Shown here one piece after another: positions 1-15,000 of a DNA stretch of 64,000 nucleotides. The number at the start of each line of letters is the position of its first letter. Within the stretch, counting starts at the first letter, position 1. Location: contig JBAMJR010000272.1 of assembly GCA_038501785.1 (NCBI GenBank), forward strand, positions 416,001 through 480,000, given 5' to 3'. The stretch comes from Myoxocephalus aenaeus. Its lineage: Eukaryota > Chordata > Actinopteri > Perciformes > Cottidae. The position numbers were made by a program, and so were the translations under genes. The notes beneath the pieces were generated by a model. That model was not told where the DNA came from, searched no databases, and saw only the letters and a program-made list of their open reading frames with translations.

Positions 1-3000
1 ACTTCCCTCTATCGCCCCTCTACTTCCCTCTATCGCCCCTCTATCGCCCTCTATCGCCCCTCTGTCGCCCCACTACTTCCCTCTATCGCCCACTACTTCC
101 CTCTATCGCCCACTACTTCCCTCTGTCGCCCTCTACTTCCCTCTGTCGCCTCTCTACTTCCCTCTATCGCCTCTCTACTTCCCTCTATCGCCCTCTACTT
201 CCCTCTATCGGCCCACTACTTCCCTCTATCGGCCCACTACTTCCCTCTATCGCCCCTCTACTTCCCTCTATCGCCCCTCTGTCGCCCTCTACTTCCCTCT
301 GTCGCCCCACTACTTCCCTCTGTCGCCCTCTACTTCCCTCTATCGCCCCTCTACTTCCCTCTATCGCCCCTCTACTTCCCTCTATCGCCCTCTACTTCCC
401 TCTGTCGCCCCACTACTTCCCTCTGTCGCCCCTCTACTTCCCTCTATCGCCCCTCTACTTCCCTCTATCGCCCCTCTGTCGCCCCACTACTTCCCTCTAT
501 CGCCCCTCTACTTCCCTCTATCGCCCCTCTGTCGCCCCTCTACTTCCCTCTATCGCCCCTCTACTTCCCTCTATCGCCCCTCTGTCGCCCCTCTACTTCC
601 CTCTATCGCCCCTCTACTTCCCTCTATCGCCCCTCTACTTCCCTCTATCGCCCCTCTGTCGCCCCTCTACTTCCCTCTATCGCCCCACTACTTCCCTCTG
701 TCGCCCCACTACTTCCCTCTGTCGCCCTCTACTTCCCTCTGTCGCCCTTCTACTTCCCTCTATCGCCCCACTACTTCCCTCTATCGCCTCTCTACTTCCC
801 TCTATCGCCCCACTACTTCCCTCTATCGCCCCACTACTTCCCTCTATCGCCCCACTACTTCCCTCTATCGCCCTCTACTTCCCTCTATCGCCTCTCTACT
901 TCCCTCTATCGCCCTCTACTTCCCTCTATCGGCCCACTACTTCCCTCTATCGCCCCTCTACTTCCCTCTATCGCCCCTCTGTCGCCCCTCTACTTCCCTC
1001 TATCGCCCTCTACTTCCCTCTGTCGCCCCACTACTTCCCTCTGTCGCCCTCTACTTCCCTCTATCGCCCCTCTACTTCCCTCTATCGCCCCTCTACTTCC
1101 CTCTATCGCCCTCTACTTCCCTCTGTCGCCCCACTACTTCCCTCTGTCGCCCCACTACTTCCCTCTGTCGCCCCTCTACTTCCCTCTATCGCCCCTCTAC
1201 TTCCCTCTATCGCCCCTCTGTCGCCCCACTACTTCCCTCTATCGCCCCACTACTTCCCTCTATCGCCCCTCTGTCGCCCCTCTATCGCCCCTCTGTCGCC
1301 CCTCAACTTCCCTCTGTCGCCCCACTACTTCCCTCTGTCGCCCTCTACTTCCCTCTATCGCCCCTCTACTTCCCTCTATCGCCCCTCTGTCGCCCCTCTA
1401 CTTCCCTCTATCGCCCCTCTACTTCCCTCTATCGCCCCTCTACTTCCCTCTATCGCCCCTCTGTCGCCCCTCTACTTCCCTCTATCGCCCCTCTACTTCC
1501 CTCTATCGCCCCTCTGTCGCCCCACTACTTCCCTCTATCGCCCCACTACTTCCCTCTGTCGCCCCACTACTTCCCTCTGTCGCCCTCTACTTCCCTCTGT
1601 CGCCCCTCTACTTCCCTCTATCGCCCCACTACTTCCCTCTATCGCCTCTCTACTTCCCTCTATCGCCCCACTACTTCCCTCTATCGCCCCTCTACTTCCC
1701 TCTATCGCCCCTCTACTTCCCTCTATCGCCCCACTACTTCCCTCTATCGCCTCTCTACTTCCCTCTATCGCCTCTCTACTTCCCTCTACTTCCCTCTATC
1801 GCCCCTCTACTTCCCTCTATCGCCCCTCTACTTCCCTCTACTTCCCTCTATCGCCCCTCTATCGCCCCTCTGTCGCCCCTCTACTTCCCTCTATCGCCCC
1901 ACTACTTCCCTCTATCGCCCCTCTACTTCCCTCTACTTCCCTCTATCGCCCCACTACTTCCCTCTATCGCCTCTCTACTTCCCTCTATCGGCCCTCTACT
2001 TCCCTCTACTTCCCTCTATCGCCCCTCTACTTCCCTCTACTTCCCTCTACTTCCCTCTACTTCCCTCTGTCGCCCCTCTACTTCCCTCTATCGCCCCACT
2101 ACTTCCCTCTATCGCCCCACTACTTCCCTCTACTTCCCTCTACTTCCCTCTATCGCCCCTCTACTTCCCTCTACTTCCCTCTATCGCCCCTCTACTTCCC
2201 TCTACTTCCCTCTATCGCCCCTCTACTTCCCTCTATCGGCCCTCTACTTCCCTCTATCGGCCCTCTACTTCCCTCTATCGGCTCTCTACTTCCCTCTATC
2301 GGCCCACTACTTCCCTCTATCGCCCCTCTAGTTCCCTCTATCGCCCCACTACTTCCCTCTATCGCCCCTCTACTTCCCTCTATCGCCCCTCTACTTCCCT
2401 CTACTTCCCTCTATCGCCCCTCTACTTCCCTCTATCGCCCCTCTACTTCCCTCTATCGCCCCTCTACTTCCCTCTATCGCCCCTCTGTCGCCCCTCTACT
2501 TCCCTCTACTTCCCTCTATCGCCCCTCTACTTCCCTCTATCGCCCCTCTACTTCCCTCTATCGCCCCTCTGTCGCCCCTCTACTTCCCTCTACTTCCCTC
2601 TATCGCCCCTCTACTTCCCTCTATCGCCCCTCTACTTCCCTCTATCGCCCCTCTACTTCCCTCTATCGCCCCTCTGTCGCCCCTCTACTTCCCTCTATCG
2701 CCCCTCTACTTCCCTCTATCGCCCCACTACTTCCCTCTATCGCCCCTCTGTCGCCCCTCTACTTCCCTCTATCGCCCCACTACTTCCCTCTGTCGCCCCA
2801 CTACTTCCCTCTGTCGCCCTCTACTTCCCTCTGTCGCCCCTCTACTTCCCTCTATCGCCCCACTACTTCCCTCTATCGCCTCTCTACTTCCCTCTATCGC
2901 CCCACTACTTCCCTCTATCGCCCCTCTGTCGCCCCTCTACTTCCCTCTATCGCCCCACTACTTCCCTCTGTCGCCCCACTACTTCCCTCTGTCGCCCCTC

Positions 3001-6000
3001 TACTTCCCTCTATCGCCCCACTACTTCCCTCTATCGCCTCTCTACTTCCCTCTATCGCCCCACTACTTCCCTCTATCGCCCATCTACTTCCCTCTATCGC
3101 CCCACTACTTCCCTCTATCGCCCCACTACTTCCCTCTATCGCCTCTCTACTTCCCTCTATCGCCCCTCTACTTCCCTCTATCGCCCCACTACTTCCCTCT
3201 ATCGCCTCTCTACTTCCCTCTATCGGCCCTCTACTTCCCTCTACTTCCCTCTATCGCCCCTCTACTTCCCTCTATCGCCCCTCTACTTCCCTCTATCGCC
3301 CCTCTGTCGCCCCTCTACTTCCCTCTATCGCCCCACTACTTCCCTCTATCGCCCCTCTACTTCCCTCTACTTCCCTCTATCGCCCCACTACTTCCCTCTA
3401 TCGCCTCTCTACTTCCCTCTATCGGCCCTCTACTTCCCTCTACTTCCCTCTACTTCCCTCTGTCGCCCCTCTACTTCCCTCTATCGCCCCACTACTTCCC
3501 TCTACTTCCCTCTATCGCCCCTCTACTTCCCTCTACTTCCCTCTATCGCCCCTCTACTTCCCTCTATCGGCCCTCTACTTCCCTCTATCGGCCCTCTACT
3601 TCCCTCTATCGGCTCTCTACTTCCCTCTATCGGCCCACTACTTCCCTCTATCGCCCCTCTAGTTCCCTCTATCGCCCCACTACTTCCCTCTATCGCCCCA
3701 CTACTTCCCTCTACTTCCCTCTATCGCCCCTCTACTTCCCTCTACTTCCCTCTATCGCCCCTCTACTTCCCTCTATCGGCCCTCTACTTCCCTCTATCGC
3801 CCCTCTACTTCCCTCTACTTCCCTCTATCGGCCCTCTACTTCCCTCTACTTCCCTCTATCGGCTCTCTACTTCCCTCTATCGGCCCACTACTTCCCTCTA
3901 TCGCCCCTCTACTTCCCTCTATCGCCCCTCTATCGCCCCTCTGTCGCCCCTCTACTTCCCTCTATCGCCCTCTACTTCCCTCTGTCGCCCCTCTACTTCC
4001 CTCTGTCGCCCCTCTACTTCCCTCTGTCGCCCCACTACTTCCCTCTGTCGCCCCTCTACTTCCCTCTATCGCCCCTCTGTCGCCCCTCTGTCGCCCCTCT
4101 ACTTCCCTCTATCGCCCCTCTACTTCCCTCTACTTCCCTCTATCGCCCCTCTACTTCCCTCTACTTCCCTCTATCGCCCCTCTACTTCCCTCTATCGGCC
4201 CTCTACTTCCCTCTATCGGCCCTCTACTTCCCTCTATCGCCCCTCTATCGGCCCTCTACTTCCCTCTACTTCCCTCTATCGGCTCTCTACTTCCCTCTAT
4301 CGGCCCACTACTTCCCTCTATCGCCCCTCTAGTTCCCTCTATCGCCCCACTACTTCCCTCTATCGCCCCTCTACTTCCCTCTACTTCCCTCTACTTCCCT
4401 CTATCGCCCCTCTACTTCCCTCTACTTCCCTCTATCGCCCCTCTACTTCCCTCTATCGGCCCTCTACTTCCCTCTATCGCCCCTCTACTTCCCTCTACTT
4501 CCCTCTATCGGCCCTCTACTTCCCTCTACTTCCCTCTATCGGCCCACTACTTCCCTCTATCGGCCCACTACTTCCCTCTATCGCCCCTCTACTTCCCTCT
4601 ATCGCCCCTCTATCGCCCCTCTATCGCCCCTCTGTCGCCCCTCTACTTCCCTCTATCGCCCTCTACTTCCCTCTGTCGCCCCTCTACTTCCCTCTGTCGC
4701 CCCACTCCTTCCCTCTGTCGCCCCACTACTTCCCTCTGTCGCCCCACTACTTCCCTCTGTCGTCCTCTACTTCCCTCTATCGCCCCTCTACTTCCCTCTA
4801 TCGCCCCTCTGTCGCCCCTCTACTTCCCTCTATCGCCCCTCTACTTCCCTCTATCGCCCCTCTACTTCCCTCTATCGCCCCTCTGTCGCCCCTCTACTTC
4901 CCTCTATCGCCCACTACTTCCCTCTGTCGCCCCTCTACTTCCCTCTATCGCCCACTACTTCCCTCTATCGCCCCACTACTTCCCTCTATTGCCCTCTACT
5001 TCCCTCTGTCGCCCCTCTACTTCCCTCTATCGCCCCTCTACTTCCCTCTATCGCCCCTCTATCGCCCCTCTATCGCCCCTCTGTCGCCCCTCTACTTCCC
5101 TCTATCGCCCCTCTATCGCCTCTCTGTCGCCCCACTACTTCCCTCTATCGCCCTCTACTTCCCTCTATCGCCCCTCTACTTCCCTCTATCGCCCTCTACT
5201 TCCCTCTGTCGCCCCACTACTTCCCTCTATCGCCCCTCTACTTCCCTCTATCGCCCACTACTTCCCTCTGTCGCCCCACTACTTCCCTCTATCGCCCCTC
5301 TACTTCCCTCTATCGCCCCTCTGTCGCCCCTCTACTTCCCTCTATCGCCTCTCTACTTCCCTCTACTTCCCTCTATCGCCCCTCTACTTCCCTCTACTTC
5401 CCTCTATCGCCCCTCTACTTCCCTCTATCGCCCCTCTACTTCCCTCTATCGCCCCTCTACTTCCCTCTATCGCCCCTCTACTTCCCTCTGTCGCCCCTCT
5501 ACTTCCCTCTGTCGCCCTCTACTTCCCTCTATCGCCCCTCTACTTCCCTCTGTCGCCCCTCTACTTCCCTCTATCGCCCCACTACTTCCCTCTATCGCCC
5601 CACTACTTCCCTCTATCGCCCCTCTACTTCCCTCTATCGCCCCTCTACTTCCCTCTGTCGCCCCTCTACTTCCCTCTATCGCCCCTCTACTTCCCTCTGT
5701 CGCCCCTCTACTTCCCTCTGTCGCCCCACTACTTCCCTCTGTCGCCCCTCTACTTCCCTCTATCGCCCCACTACTTCCCTCTATCGCCCCTCTACTTCCC
5801 TCTATCGACCCTCTACTTCCCTCTATCGCCCCTATACTTCCCTCTATCGCCCCACTACTTCCCTCTATCGCCCCTCTACTTCCCTCTATCGCCCCTCTAC
5901 TTCCCTCTATCGCCCCTCTACTTCCCTCTATCGCCCCTCTACTTCCCTCTATCGCCCCACTACTTCCCTCTATCGCCCCTCTACTTCCCTCTATCGCCCC

Positions 6001-9000
6001 TCTACTTCCCTCTATCGCCCCTCTACTTCCCTCTATCGCCCCACTACTTCCCTCTGTCGCCCCACTACTTCCCTCTGTCGCCCTCTACTTCCCTCTATCG
6101 CCCCTCTACTTCCCTCTATCGCCCCACTACTTCCCTCTATCGCCCCTCTACTTCCCTTTATCGCCCCTCTACTTCCCTCTATCGCCCCTCTACTTCCCTC
6201 TATCGCCCTCTACTTCCCTCTATCGCCCCACTACTTCCCTCTATCGCCCCTCTACTTCCCTCTATCGCCCCTCTACTTCCCTCTATCGCCCCACTACTTC
6301 CCTCTATCGCCCCACTACTTCCCTCTGTCGCCCCTCTAGTTCCCTCTATCGCCCCACTACTTCCCTCTGTCGCCCCACTACTTCCCTCTGTCGCCCCACT
6401 ACTTCCCTCTGTCGCCCTCTACTTCCCTCTATCGCCCCACTACTTCCCTCTATCGCCCCTCTACTTCCCTCTATCGCCCCTCTACTTCCCTCTATCGCCC
6501 CTCTACTTCCCTCTATTGCCCCACTACTTCCCTCTATCGCCCCACTACTTCCCTCTGTCGCCCTCTACTTCCCTCTATCGCCCCTCTACTTCCCTCTATC
6601 GCCCCTCTACTTCCCTCTATCGCCCCACTACTTCCCTCTATCGCCCCACTACTTCCCTCTGTCGCCCCACTACTTCCCTCTGTCGCCCTCTACTTCTCTC
6701 TATCGCCCCTCTACTTCTCTCTATCGCCCCTCTACTTCCCTCTATCGCCCCACTACTTCCCTCTATCGCCCCACTACTTCCCTCTATCGCCCCTCTACTT
6801 CCCTCTATCGCCCCTCTACTTCCCTCTATCGCCCCACTACTTCCCTCTATCGCCCCACTACTTCCCTCTGTCGCCCTCTACTTCTCTCTATCGCCCCTCT
6901 ACTTCCCTCTATCGCCCCACTACTTCCCTCTATCGCCCCTCTACTTCTCTCTATCGCCCCTCTACTTCCCTCTATCGCCCCACTACTTCCCTCTATCGCC
7001 CCACTACTTCCCTCTATCGCCCCTCTACTTCCCTCTATCGCCCCACTACTTCCCTCTATCGCCCCTCTACTTCCCTCTATCGCCCCACTACTTCCCTCTA
7101 TTGCCCTCTACTTCCCTCTGTCGCCCCTCTACTTCCCTCTGTCGCCCCTCTACTTCCCTCTATCGCCCCTCTACTTCCCTCTATCGCCCCTCTACTTCCC
7201 TCTATCGGCCCTCTACTTCCCTCTATCGGCCCTCTACTTCCCTCTATCGCCCCTCTATCGGCCCTCTACTTCCCTCTACTTCCCTCTATCGGCTCTCTAC
7301 TTCCCTCTATCGGCCCACGACTTCCCTCTATCGCCCCTCTAGTTCCCTCTATCGCCCCACTACTTCCCTCTATCGCCCCTCTACTTCCCTCTACTTCCCT
7401 CTACTTCCCTCTATCGCCCCTCTACTTCCCTCTACTTCCCTCTATCGCCCCTCTACTTCCCTCTATCGGCCCTCTACTTCCCTCTATCGCCCCTCTACTT
7501 CCCTCTACTTCCCTCTATCGGCCCTCTACTTCCCTCTACTTCCCTCTATCGGCCCACTACTTCCCTCTATCGGCCCACTACTTCCCTCTATCGCCCCTCT
7601 ACTTCCCTCTATCGCCCCTCTATCGCCCCTCTATCGCCCCTCTATCGCCCTCTACTTCCCTCTGTCGCCCCTCTACTTCCCTCTGTCGCCCCACTCCTTC
7701 CCTCTGTCGCCCCACTACTTCCCTCTGTCGCCCCACTACTTCCCTCTGTCGTCCTCTACTTCCCTCTATCGCCCCTCTACTTCCCTCTATCGCCCCTCTG
7801 TCGCCCCTCTACTTCCCTCTATCGCCCCTCTACTTCCCTCTATCGCCCCTCTACTTCCCTCTATCGCCCCTCTGTCGCCCCTCTACTTCCCTCTATCGCC
7901 CACTACTTCCCTCTGTCGCCCTCTACTTCCCTCTATCGCCCCACTACTTCCCTCTATTGCCCTCTACTTCCCTCTGTCGCCCCTCTACTTCCCTCTGTCG
8001 CCCCTCTACTTCCCTCTATCGCCCCTCTACTTCCCTCTATCGCCCCTCTATCGCCCCTCTATCGCCCCTCTGTCGCCCCTCTACTTCCCTCTATCGCCCC
8101 TCTATCGCCTCTCTGTCGCCCCACTACTTCCCTCTATCGCCCTCTACTTCCCTCTATCGCCCCTCTACTTCCCTCTATCGCCCTCTACTTCCCTCTGTCG
8201 CCCCACTACTTCCCTCTATCGCCCCTCTACTTCCCTCTATCGCCCACTACTTCCCTCTGTCGCCCCACTACTTCCCTCTATCGCCCCTCTACTTCCCTCT
8301 ATCGCCCCTCTGTCGCCCCTCTACTTCCCTCTATCGGCCCTCTACTTCCCTCTACTTCCCTCTATCGCCTCTCTACTTCCCTCTATCGTCCCTCTACTTC
8401 CCTCTACTTCCCTCTATCGCCCCTCTACTTCCCTCTACTTCCCTCTACTTCCCTCTATCGCCCCTCTACTTCCCTCTATCGCCCCTCTACTTCCCTCTAT
8501 CGCCCCTCTACTTCCCTCTATCGCCCCTCTACTTCCCTCTGTCGCCCTCTACTTCCCTCTATCGCCCCTCTACTTCCCTCTATCGCCCCTCTACTTCCCT
8601 CTGTCGCCCCTCTACTTCCCTCTATCGCCCCACTACTTCCCTCTATCGCCCCACTACTTCCCTCTATCGCCCCTCTACTTCCCTCTATCGCCCCTCTACT
8701 TCCCTCTATCGCCCCTCTACTTCCCTCTGTCGCCCCTCTACTTCCCTCTATCGCCCCTCTACTTCCCTCTATCGCCCCTCTACTTCCCTCTGTCGCCCCA
8801 CTACTTCCCTCTGTCGCCCCTCTACTTCCCTCTATCGCCCCACTACTTCCCTCTATCGCCCCTCTACTTCCCTCTATCGACCCTCTACTTCCCTCTATCG
8901 GCCCTCTACTTCCCTCTACTTCCCTCTATCGCCTCTCTACTTCCCTCTATCGGCCCTCTACTTCCCTCTACTTCCCTCTATCGCCCCTCTACTTCCCTCT

Positions 9001-12000
9001 ACTTCCCTCTATCGCCCCTCTACTTCCCTCTATCGCCCCTCTACTTCCCTCTATCGCCCCTCTACTTCCCTCTATCGCCCCTCTACTTCCCTCTGTCGCC
9101 CTCTACTTCCCTCTATCGCCCCTCTACTTCCCTCTATCGCCCCTCTACTTCCCTCTGTCGCCCCTCTACTTCCCTCTATCGCCCCACTACTTCCCTCTAT
9201 CGCCCCACTACTTCCCTCTATCGCCCCTCTACTTCCCTCTATCGCCCCTCTACTTCCCTCTATCGCCCCTCTACTTCCCTCTGTCGCCCCTCTACTTCCC
9301 TCTATCGCCCCTCTACTTCCCTCTATCGCCCCTCTACTTCCCTCTGTCGCCCCACTACTTCCCTCTGTCGCCCCTCTACTTCCCTCTATCGCCCCACTAC
9401 TTCCCTCTATCGCCCCTCTACTTCCCTCTATCGCCCCTCTGTCGCCCCACTACTTCCCTCTATCGCCCCACTACTTCCCTCTATCGCCCCTCTGTCGCCC
9501 CTCTATCGCCCCTCTGTCGCCCCTCAACTTCCCTCTGTCGCCCCACTACTTCCCTCTGTCGCCCTCTACTTCCCTCTATCGCCCCTCTACTTCCCTCTAT
9601 CGCCCCTCTGTCGCCCCTCTACTTCCCTCTATCGCCCCTCTACTTCCCTCTATCGCCCCTCTACTTCCCTCTATCGCCCCTCTGTCGCCCCTCTACTTCC
9701 CTCTATCGCCCCTCTACTTCCCTCTATCGCCCCTCTGTCGCCCCACTACTTCCCTCTATCGCCCCACTACTTCCCTCTGTCGCCCCACTACTTCCCTCTG
9801 TCGCCCTCTACTTCCCTCTGTCGCCCCTCTACTTCCCTCTATCGCCCCACTACTTCCCTCTATCGCCTCTCTACTTCCCTCTATCGCCCCACTACTTCCC
9901 TCTATCGCCCCTCTACTTCCCTCTATCGCCCCTCTACTTCCCTCTATCGCCCCACTACTTCCCTCTATCGCCTCTCTACTTCCCTCTATCGCCTCTCTAC
10001 TTCCCTCTACTTCCCTCTATCGCCCCTCTACTTCCCTCTATCGCCCCTCTACTTCCCTCTACTTCCCTCTATCGCCCCTCTATCGCCCCTCTGTCGCCCC
10101 TCTACTTCCCTCTATCGCCCCACTACTTCCCTCTATCGCCCCTCTACTTCCCTCTACTTCCCTCTATCGCCCCACTACTTCCCTCTATCGCCTCTCTACT
10201 TCCCTCTATCGGCCCTCTACTTCCCTCTACTTCCCTCTATCGCCCCTCTACTTCCCTCTACTTCCCTCTACTTCCCTCTACTTCCCTCTGTCGCCCCTCT
10301 ACTTCCCTCTATCGCCCCACTACTTCCCTCTATCGCCCCACTACTTCCCTCTACTTCCCTCTACTTCCCTCTATCGCCCCTCTACTTCCCTCTACTTCCC
10401 TCTATCGCCCCTCTACTTCCCTCTACTTCCCTCTATCGCCCCTCTACTTCCCTCTATCGGCCCTCTACTTCCCTCTATCGGCTCTCTACTTCCCTCTATC
10501 GGCCCACTACTTCCCTCTATCGCCCCTCTAGTTCCCTCTATCGCCCCACTACTTCCCTCTATCGCCCCTCTACTTCCCTCTATCGCCCCTCTACTTCCCT
10601 CTACTTCCCTCTATCGCCCCTCTACTTCCCTCTATCGCCCCTCTACTTCCCTCTATCGCCCCTCTACTTCCCTCTATCGCCCCTCTGTCGCCCCTCTACT
10701 TCCCTCTACTTCCCTCTATCGCCCCTCTACTTCCCTCTATCGCCCCTCTACTTCCCTCTATCGCCCCTCTGTCGCCCCTCTACTTCCCTCTACTTCCCTC
10801 TATCGCCCCTCTACTTCCCTCTATCGCCCCTCTACTTCCCTCTATCGCCCCTCTACTTCCCTCTATCGCCCCTCTGTCGCCCCTCTACTTCCCTCTATCG
10901 CCCCTCTACTTCCCTCTATCGCCCCACTACTTCCCTCTATCGCCCCTCTGTCGCCCCTCTACTTCCCTCTATCGCCCCACTACTTCCCTCTGTCGCCCCA
11001 CTACTTCCCTCTGTCGCCCTCTACTTCCCTCTGTCGCCCCTCTACTTCCCTCTATCGCCCCACTACTTCCCTCTATCGCCTCTCTACTTCCCTCTATCGC
11101 CCCACTACTTCCCTCTATCGCCCCTCTGTCGCCCCTCTACTTCCCTCTATCGCCCCACTACTTCCCTCTGTCGCCCCACTACTTCCCTCTGTCGCCCCTC
11201 TACTTCCCTCTATCGCCCCACTACTTCCCTCTATCGCCTCTCTACTTCCCTCTATCGCCCCACTACTTCCCTCTATCGCCCATCTACTTCCCTCTATCGC
11301 CCCACTACTTCCCTCTATCGCCCCACTACTTCCCTCTATCGCCTCTCTACTTCCCTCTATCGCCCCTCTACTTCCCTCTATCGCCCCACTACTTCCCTCT
11401 ATCGCCTCTCTACTTCCCTCTATCGGCCCTCTACTTCCCTCTACTTCCCTCTATCGCCCCTCTACTTCCCTCTATCGCCCCTCTACTTCCCTCTATCGCC
11501 CCTCTGTCGCCCCTCTACTTCCCTCTATCGCCCCACTACTTCCCTCTATCGCCCCTCTACTTCCCTCTACTTCCCTCTATCGCCCCACTACTTCCCTCTA
11601 TCGCCTCTCTACTTCCCTCTATCGGCCCTCTACTTCCCTCTACTTCCCTCTACTTCCCTCTGTCGCCCCTCTACTTCCCTCTATCGCCCCACTACTTCCC
11701 TCTACTTCCCTCTATCGCCCCTCTACTTCCCTCTACTTCCCTCTATCGCCCCTCTACTTCCCTCTATCGGCCCTCTACTTCCCTCTACTTCCCTCTATCG
11801 GCCCTCTACTTCCCTCTATCGGCTCTCTACTTCCCTCTATCGGCCCACTACTTCCCTCTATCGCCCCTCTAGTTCCCTCTATCGCCCCACTACTTCCCTC
11901 TATCGCCCCACTACTTCCCTCTACTTCCCTCTATCGCCCCTCTACTTCCCTCTACTTCCCTCTATCGCCCCTCTACTTCCCTCTATCGGCCCTCTACTTC

Positions 12001-15000
12001 CCTCTATCGCCCCTCTACTTCCCTCTACTTCCCTCTATCGGCCCTCTACTTCCCTCTACTTCCCTCTATCGGCTCTCTACTTCCCTCTATCGGCCCACTA
12101 CTTCCCTCTATCGCCCCTCTACTTCCCTCTATCGCCCCTCTATCGCCCCTCTGTCGCCCCTCTACTTCCCTCTATCGCCCCTCTGTCGCCCCTCTGTCGC
12201 CCCTCTACTTCCCTCTATCGCCCCTCTACTTCCCTCTACTTCCCTCTATCGCCCCTCTACTTCCCTCTACTTCCCTCTATCGCCCCTCTACTTCCCTCTA
12301 TCGGCCCTCTACTTCCCTCTATCGGCCCTCTACTTCCCTCTATCGCCCCTCTATCGGCCCTCTACTTCCCTCTACTTCCCTCTATCGGCTCTCTACTTCC
12401 CTCTATCGGCCCACTACTTCCCTCTATCGCCCCTCTAGTTCCCTCTATCGCCCCACTACTTCCCTCTATCGCCCCTCTACTTCCCTCTACTTCCCTCTAC
12501 TTCCCTCTATCGCCCCTCTACTTCCCTCTACTTCCCTCTATCGCCCCTCTACTTCCCTCTATCGGCCCTCTACTTCCCTCTATCGCCCCTCTACTTCCCT
12601 CTACTTCCCTCTATCGGCCCTCTACTTCCCTCTACTTCCCTCTATCGGCCCACTACTTCCCTCTATCGGCCCACTACTTCCCTCTATCGCCCCTCTACTT
12701 CCCTCTATCGCCCCTCTATCGCCCCTCTGTCGCCCCTCTACTTCCCTCTATCGCCCTCTACTTCCCTCTGTCGCCCCTCTACTTCCCTCTGTCGCCCCAC
12801 TCCTTCCCTCTGTCGCCCCACTACTTCCCTCTGTCGCCCCACTACTTCCCTCTGTCGTCCTCTACTTCCCTCTATCGCCCCTCTACTTCCCTCTATCGCC
12901 CCTCTGTCGCCCCTCTACTTCCCTCTATCGCCCCTCTACTTCCCTCTATCGCCCCTCTACTTCCCTCTATCGCCCCTCTGTCGCCCCTCTACTTCCCTCT
13001 ATCGCCCACTACTTCCCTCTGTCGCCCTCTACTTCCCTCTATCGCCCCACTACTTCCCTCTATTGCCCTCTACTTCCCTCTGTCGCCCCTCTACTTCCCT
13101 CTATCGCCCCTCTACTTCCCTCTATCGCCCCTCTATCGCCCCTCTATCGCCCCTCTGTCGCCCCTCTACTTCCCTCTATCGCCCCTCTATCGCCTCTCTG
13201 TCGCCCCACTACTTCCCTCTATCGCCCTCTACTTCCCTCTATCGCCCCTCTACTTCCCTCTATCGCCCTCTACTTCCCTCTGTCGCCCCACTACTTCCCT
13301 CTATCGCCCCTCTACTTCCCTCTATCGCCCACTACTTCCCTCTGTCGCCCCACTACTTCCCTCTATCGCCCCTCTACTTCCCTCTATCGCCCCTCTGTCG
13401 CCCCTCTACTTCCCTCTATCGCCTCTCTACTTCCCTCTATCGGCCCTCTACTTCCCTCTACTTCCCTCTATCGCCCCTCTACTTCCCTCTACTTCCCTCT
13501 ATCGCCCCTCTACTTCCCTCTATCGCCCCTCTACTTCCCTCTATCGCCCCTCTACTTCCCTCTGTCGCCCCTCTACTTCCCTCTGTCGCCCTCTACTTCC
13601 CTCTATCGCCCCTCTACTTCCCTCTGTCGCCCCTCTACTTCCCTCTATCGCCCCACTACTTCCCTCTATCGCCCCACTACTTCCCTCTATCGCCCCTCTA
13701 CTTCCCTCTATCGCCCCTCTACTTCCCTCTATCGCCCCTCTACTTCCCTCTGTCGCCCCTCTACTTCCCTCTATCGCCCCTCTACTTCCCTCTGTCGCCC
13801 CTCTACTTCCCTCTGTCGCCCCACTACTTCCCTCTGTCGCCCCTCTACTTCCCTCTATCGCCCCACTACTTCCCTCTATCGCCCCTCTACTTCCCTCTAT
13901 CGACCCTCTACTTCCCTCTATCGCCCCTATACTTCCCTCTATCGCCCCACTACTTCCCTCTATCGCCCCTCTACTTCCCTCTATCGCCCCTCTACTTCCC
14001 TCTATCGCCCCTCTACTTCCCTCTATCGCCCCTCTACTTCCCTCTATCGCCCCACTACTTCCCTCTATCGCCCCTCTACTTCCCTCTATCGCCCCTCTAC
14101 TTCCCTCTATCGCCCCTCTACTTCCCTCTGTCGCCCCACTACTTCCCTCTGTCGCCCTCTACTTCCCTCTATCGCCCCTCTACTTCCCTCTATCGCCCCA
14201 CTACTTCCCTCTATCGCCCCACTACTTCCCTCTATCGCCCCTCTACTTCCCTCTATCGCCCCTCTACTTCCCTCTATCGCCCTCTACTTCCCTCTATCGC
14301 CCCACTACTTCCCTCTATCGCCCCTCTACTTCCCTCTATCGCCCCTCTACTTCCCTCTATCGCCCCACTACTTCCCTCTATCGCCCCACTACTTCCCTCT
14401 GTCGCCCCTCTAGTTCCCTCTATCGCCCCACTACTTCCCTCTGTCGCCCCACTACTTCCCTCTGTCGCCCCACTACTTCCCTCTGTCGCCCTCTACTTCC
14501 CTCTATCGCCCCACTACTTCCCTCTATCGCCCCTCTACTTCCCTCTATCGCCCCTCTACTTCCCTCTATCGCCCCTCTACTTCCCTCTATCGCCCCACTA
14601 CTTCCCTCTATCGCCCCACTACTTCCCTCTGTCGCCCTCTACTTCCCTCTATCGCCCCTCTACTTCCCTCTATCGCCCCTCTACTTCCCTCTATCGCCCC
14701 ACTACTTCCCTCTATCGCCCCACTACTTCCCTCTGTCGCCCCACTACTTCCCTCTGTCGCCCTCTACTTCTCTCTATCGCCCCTCTACTTCCCTCTATCG
14801 CCCCACTACTTCCCTCTATCGCCCCACTACTTCCCTCTATCGCCCCTCTACTTCCCTCTATCGCCCCTCTACTTCCCTCTATCGCCCCTCTACTTCCCTC
14901 TATCGCCCCACTACTTCCCTCTATCGCCCCACTACTTCCCTCTGTCGCCCTCTACTTCTCTCTATCGCCCCTCTACTTCCCTCTATCGCCCCACTACTTC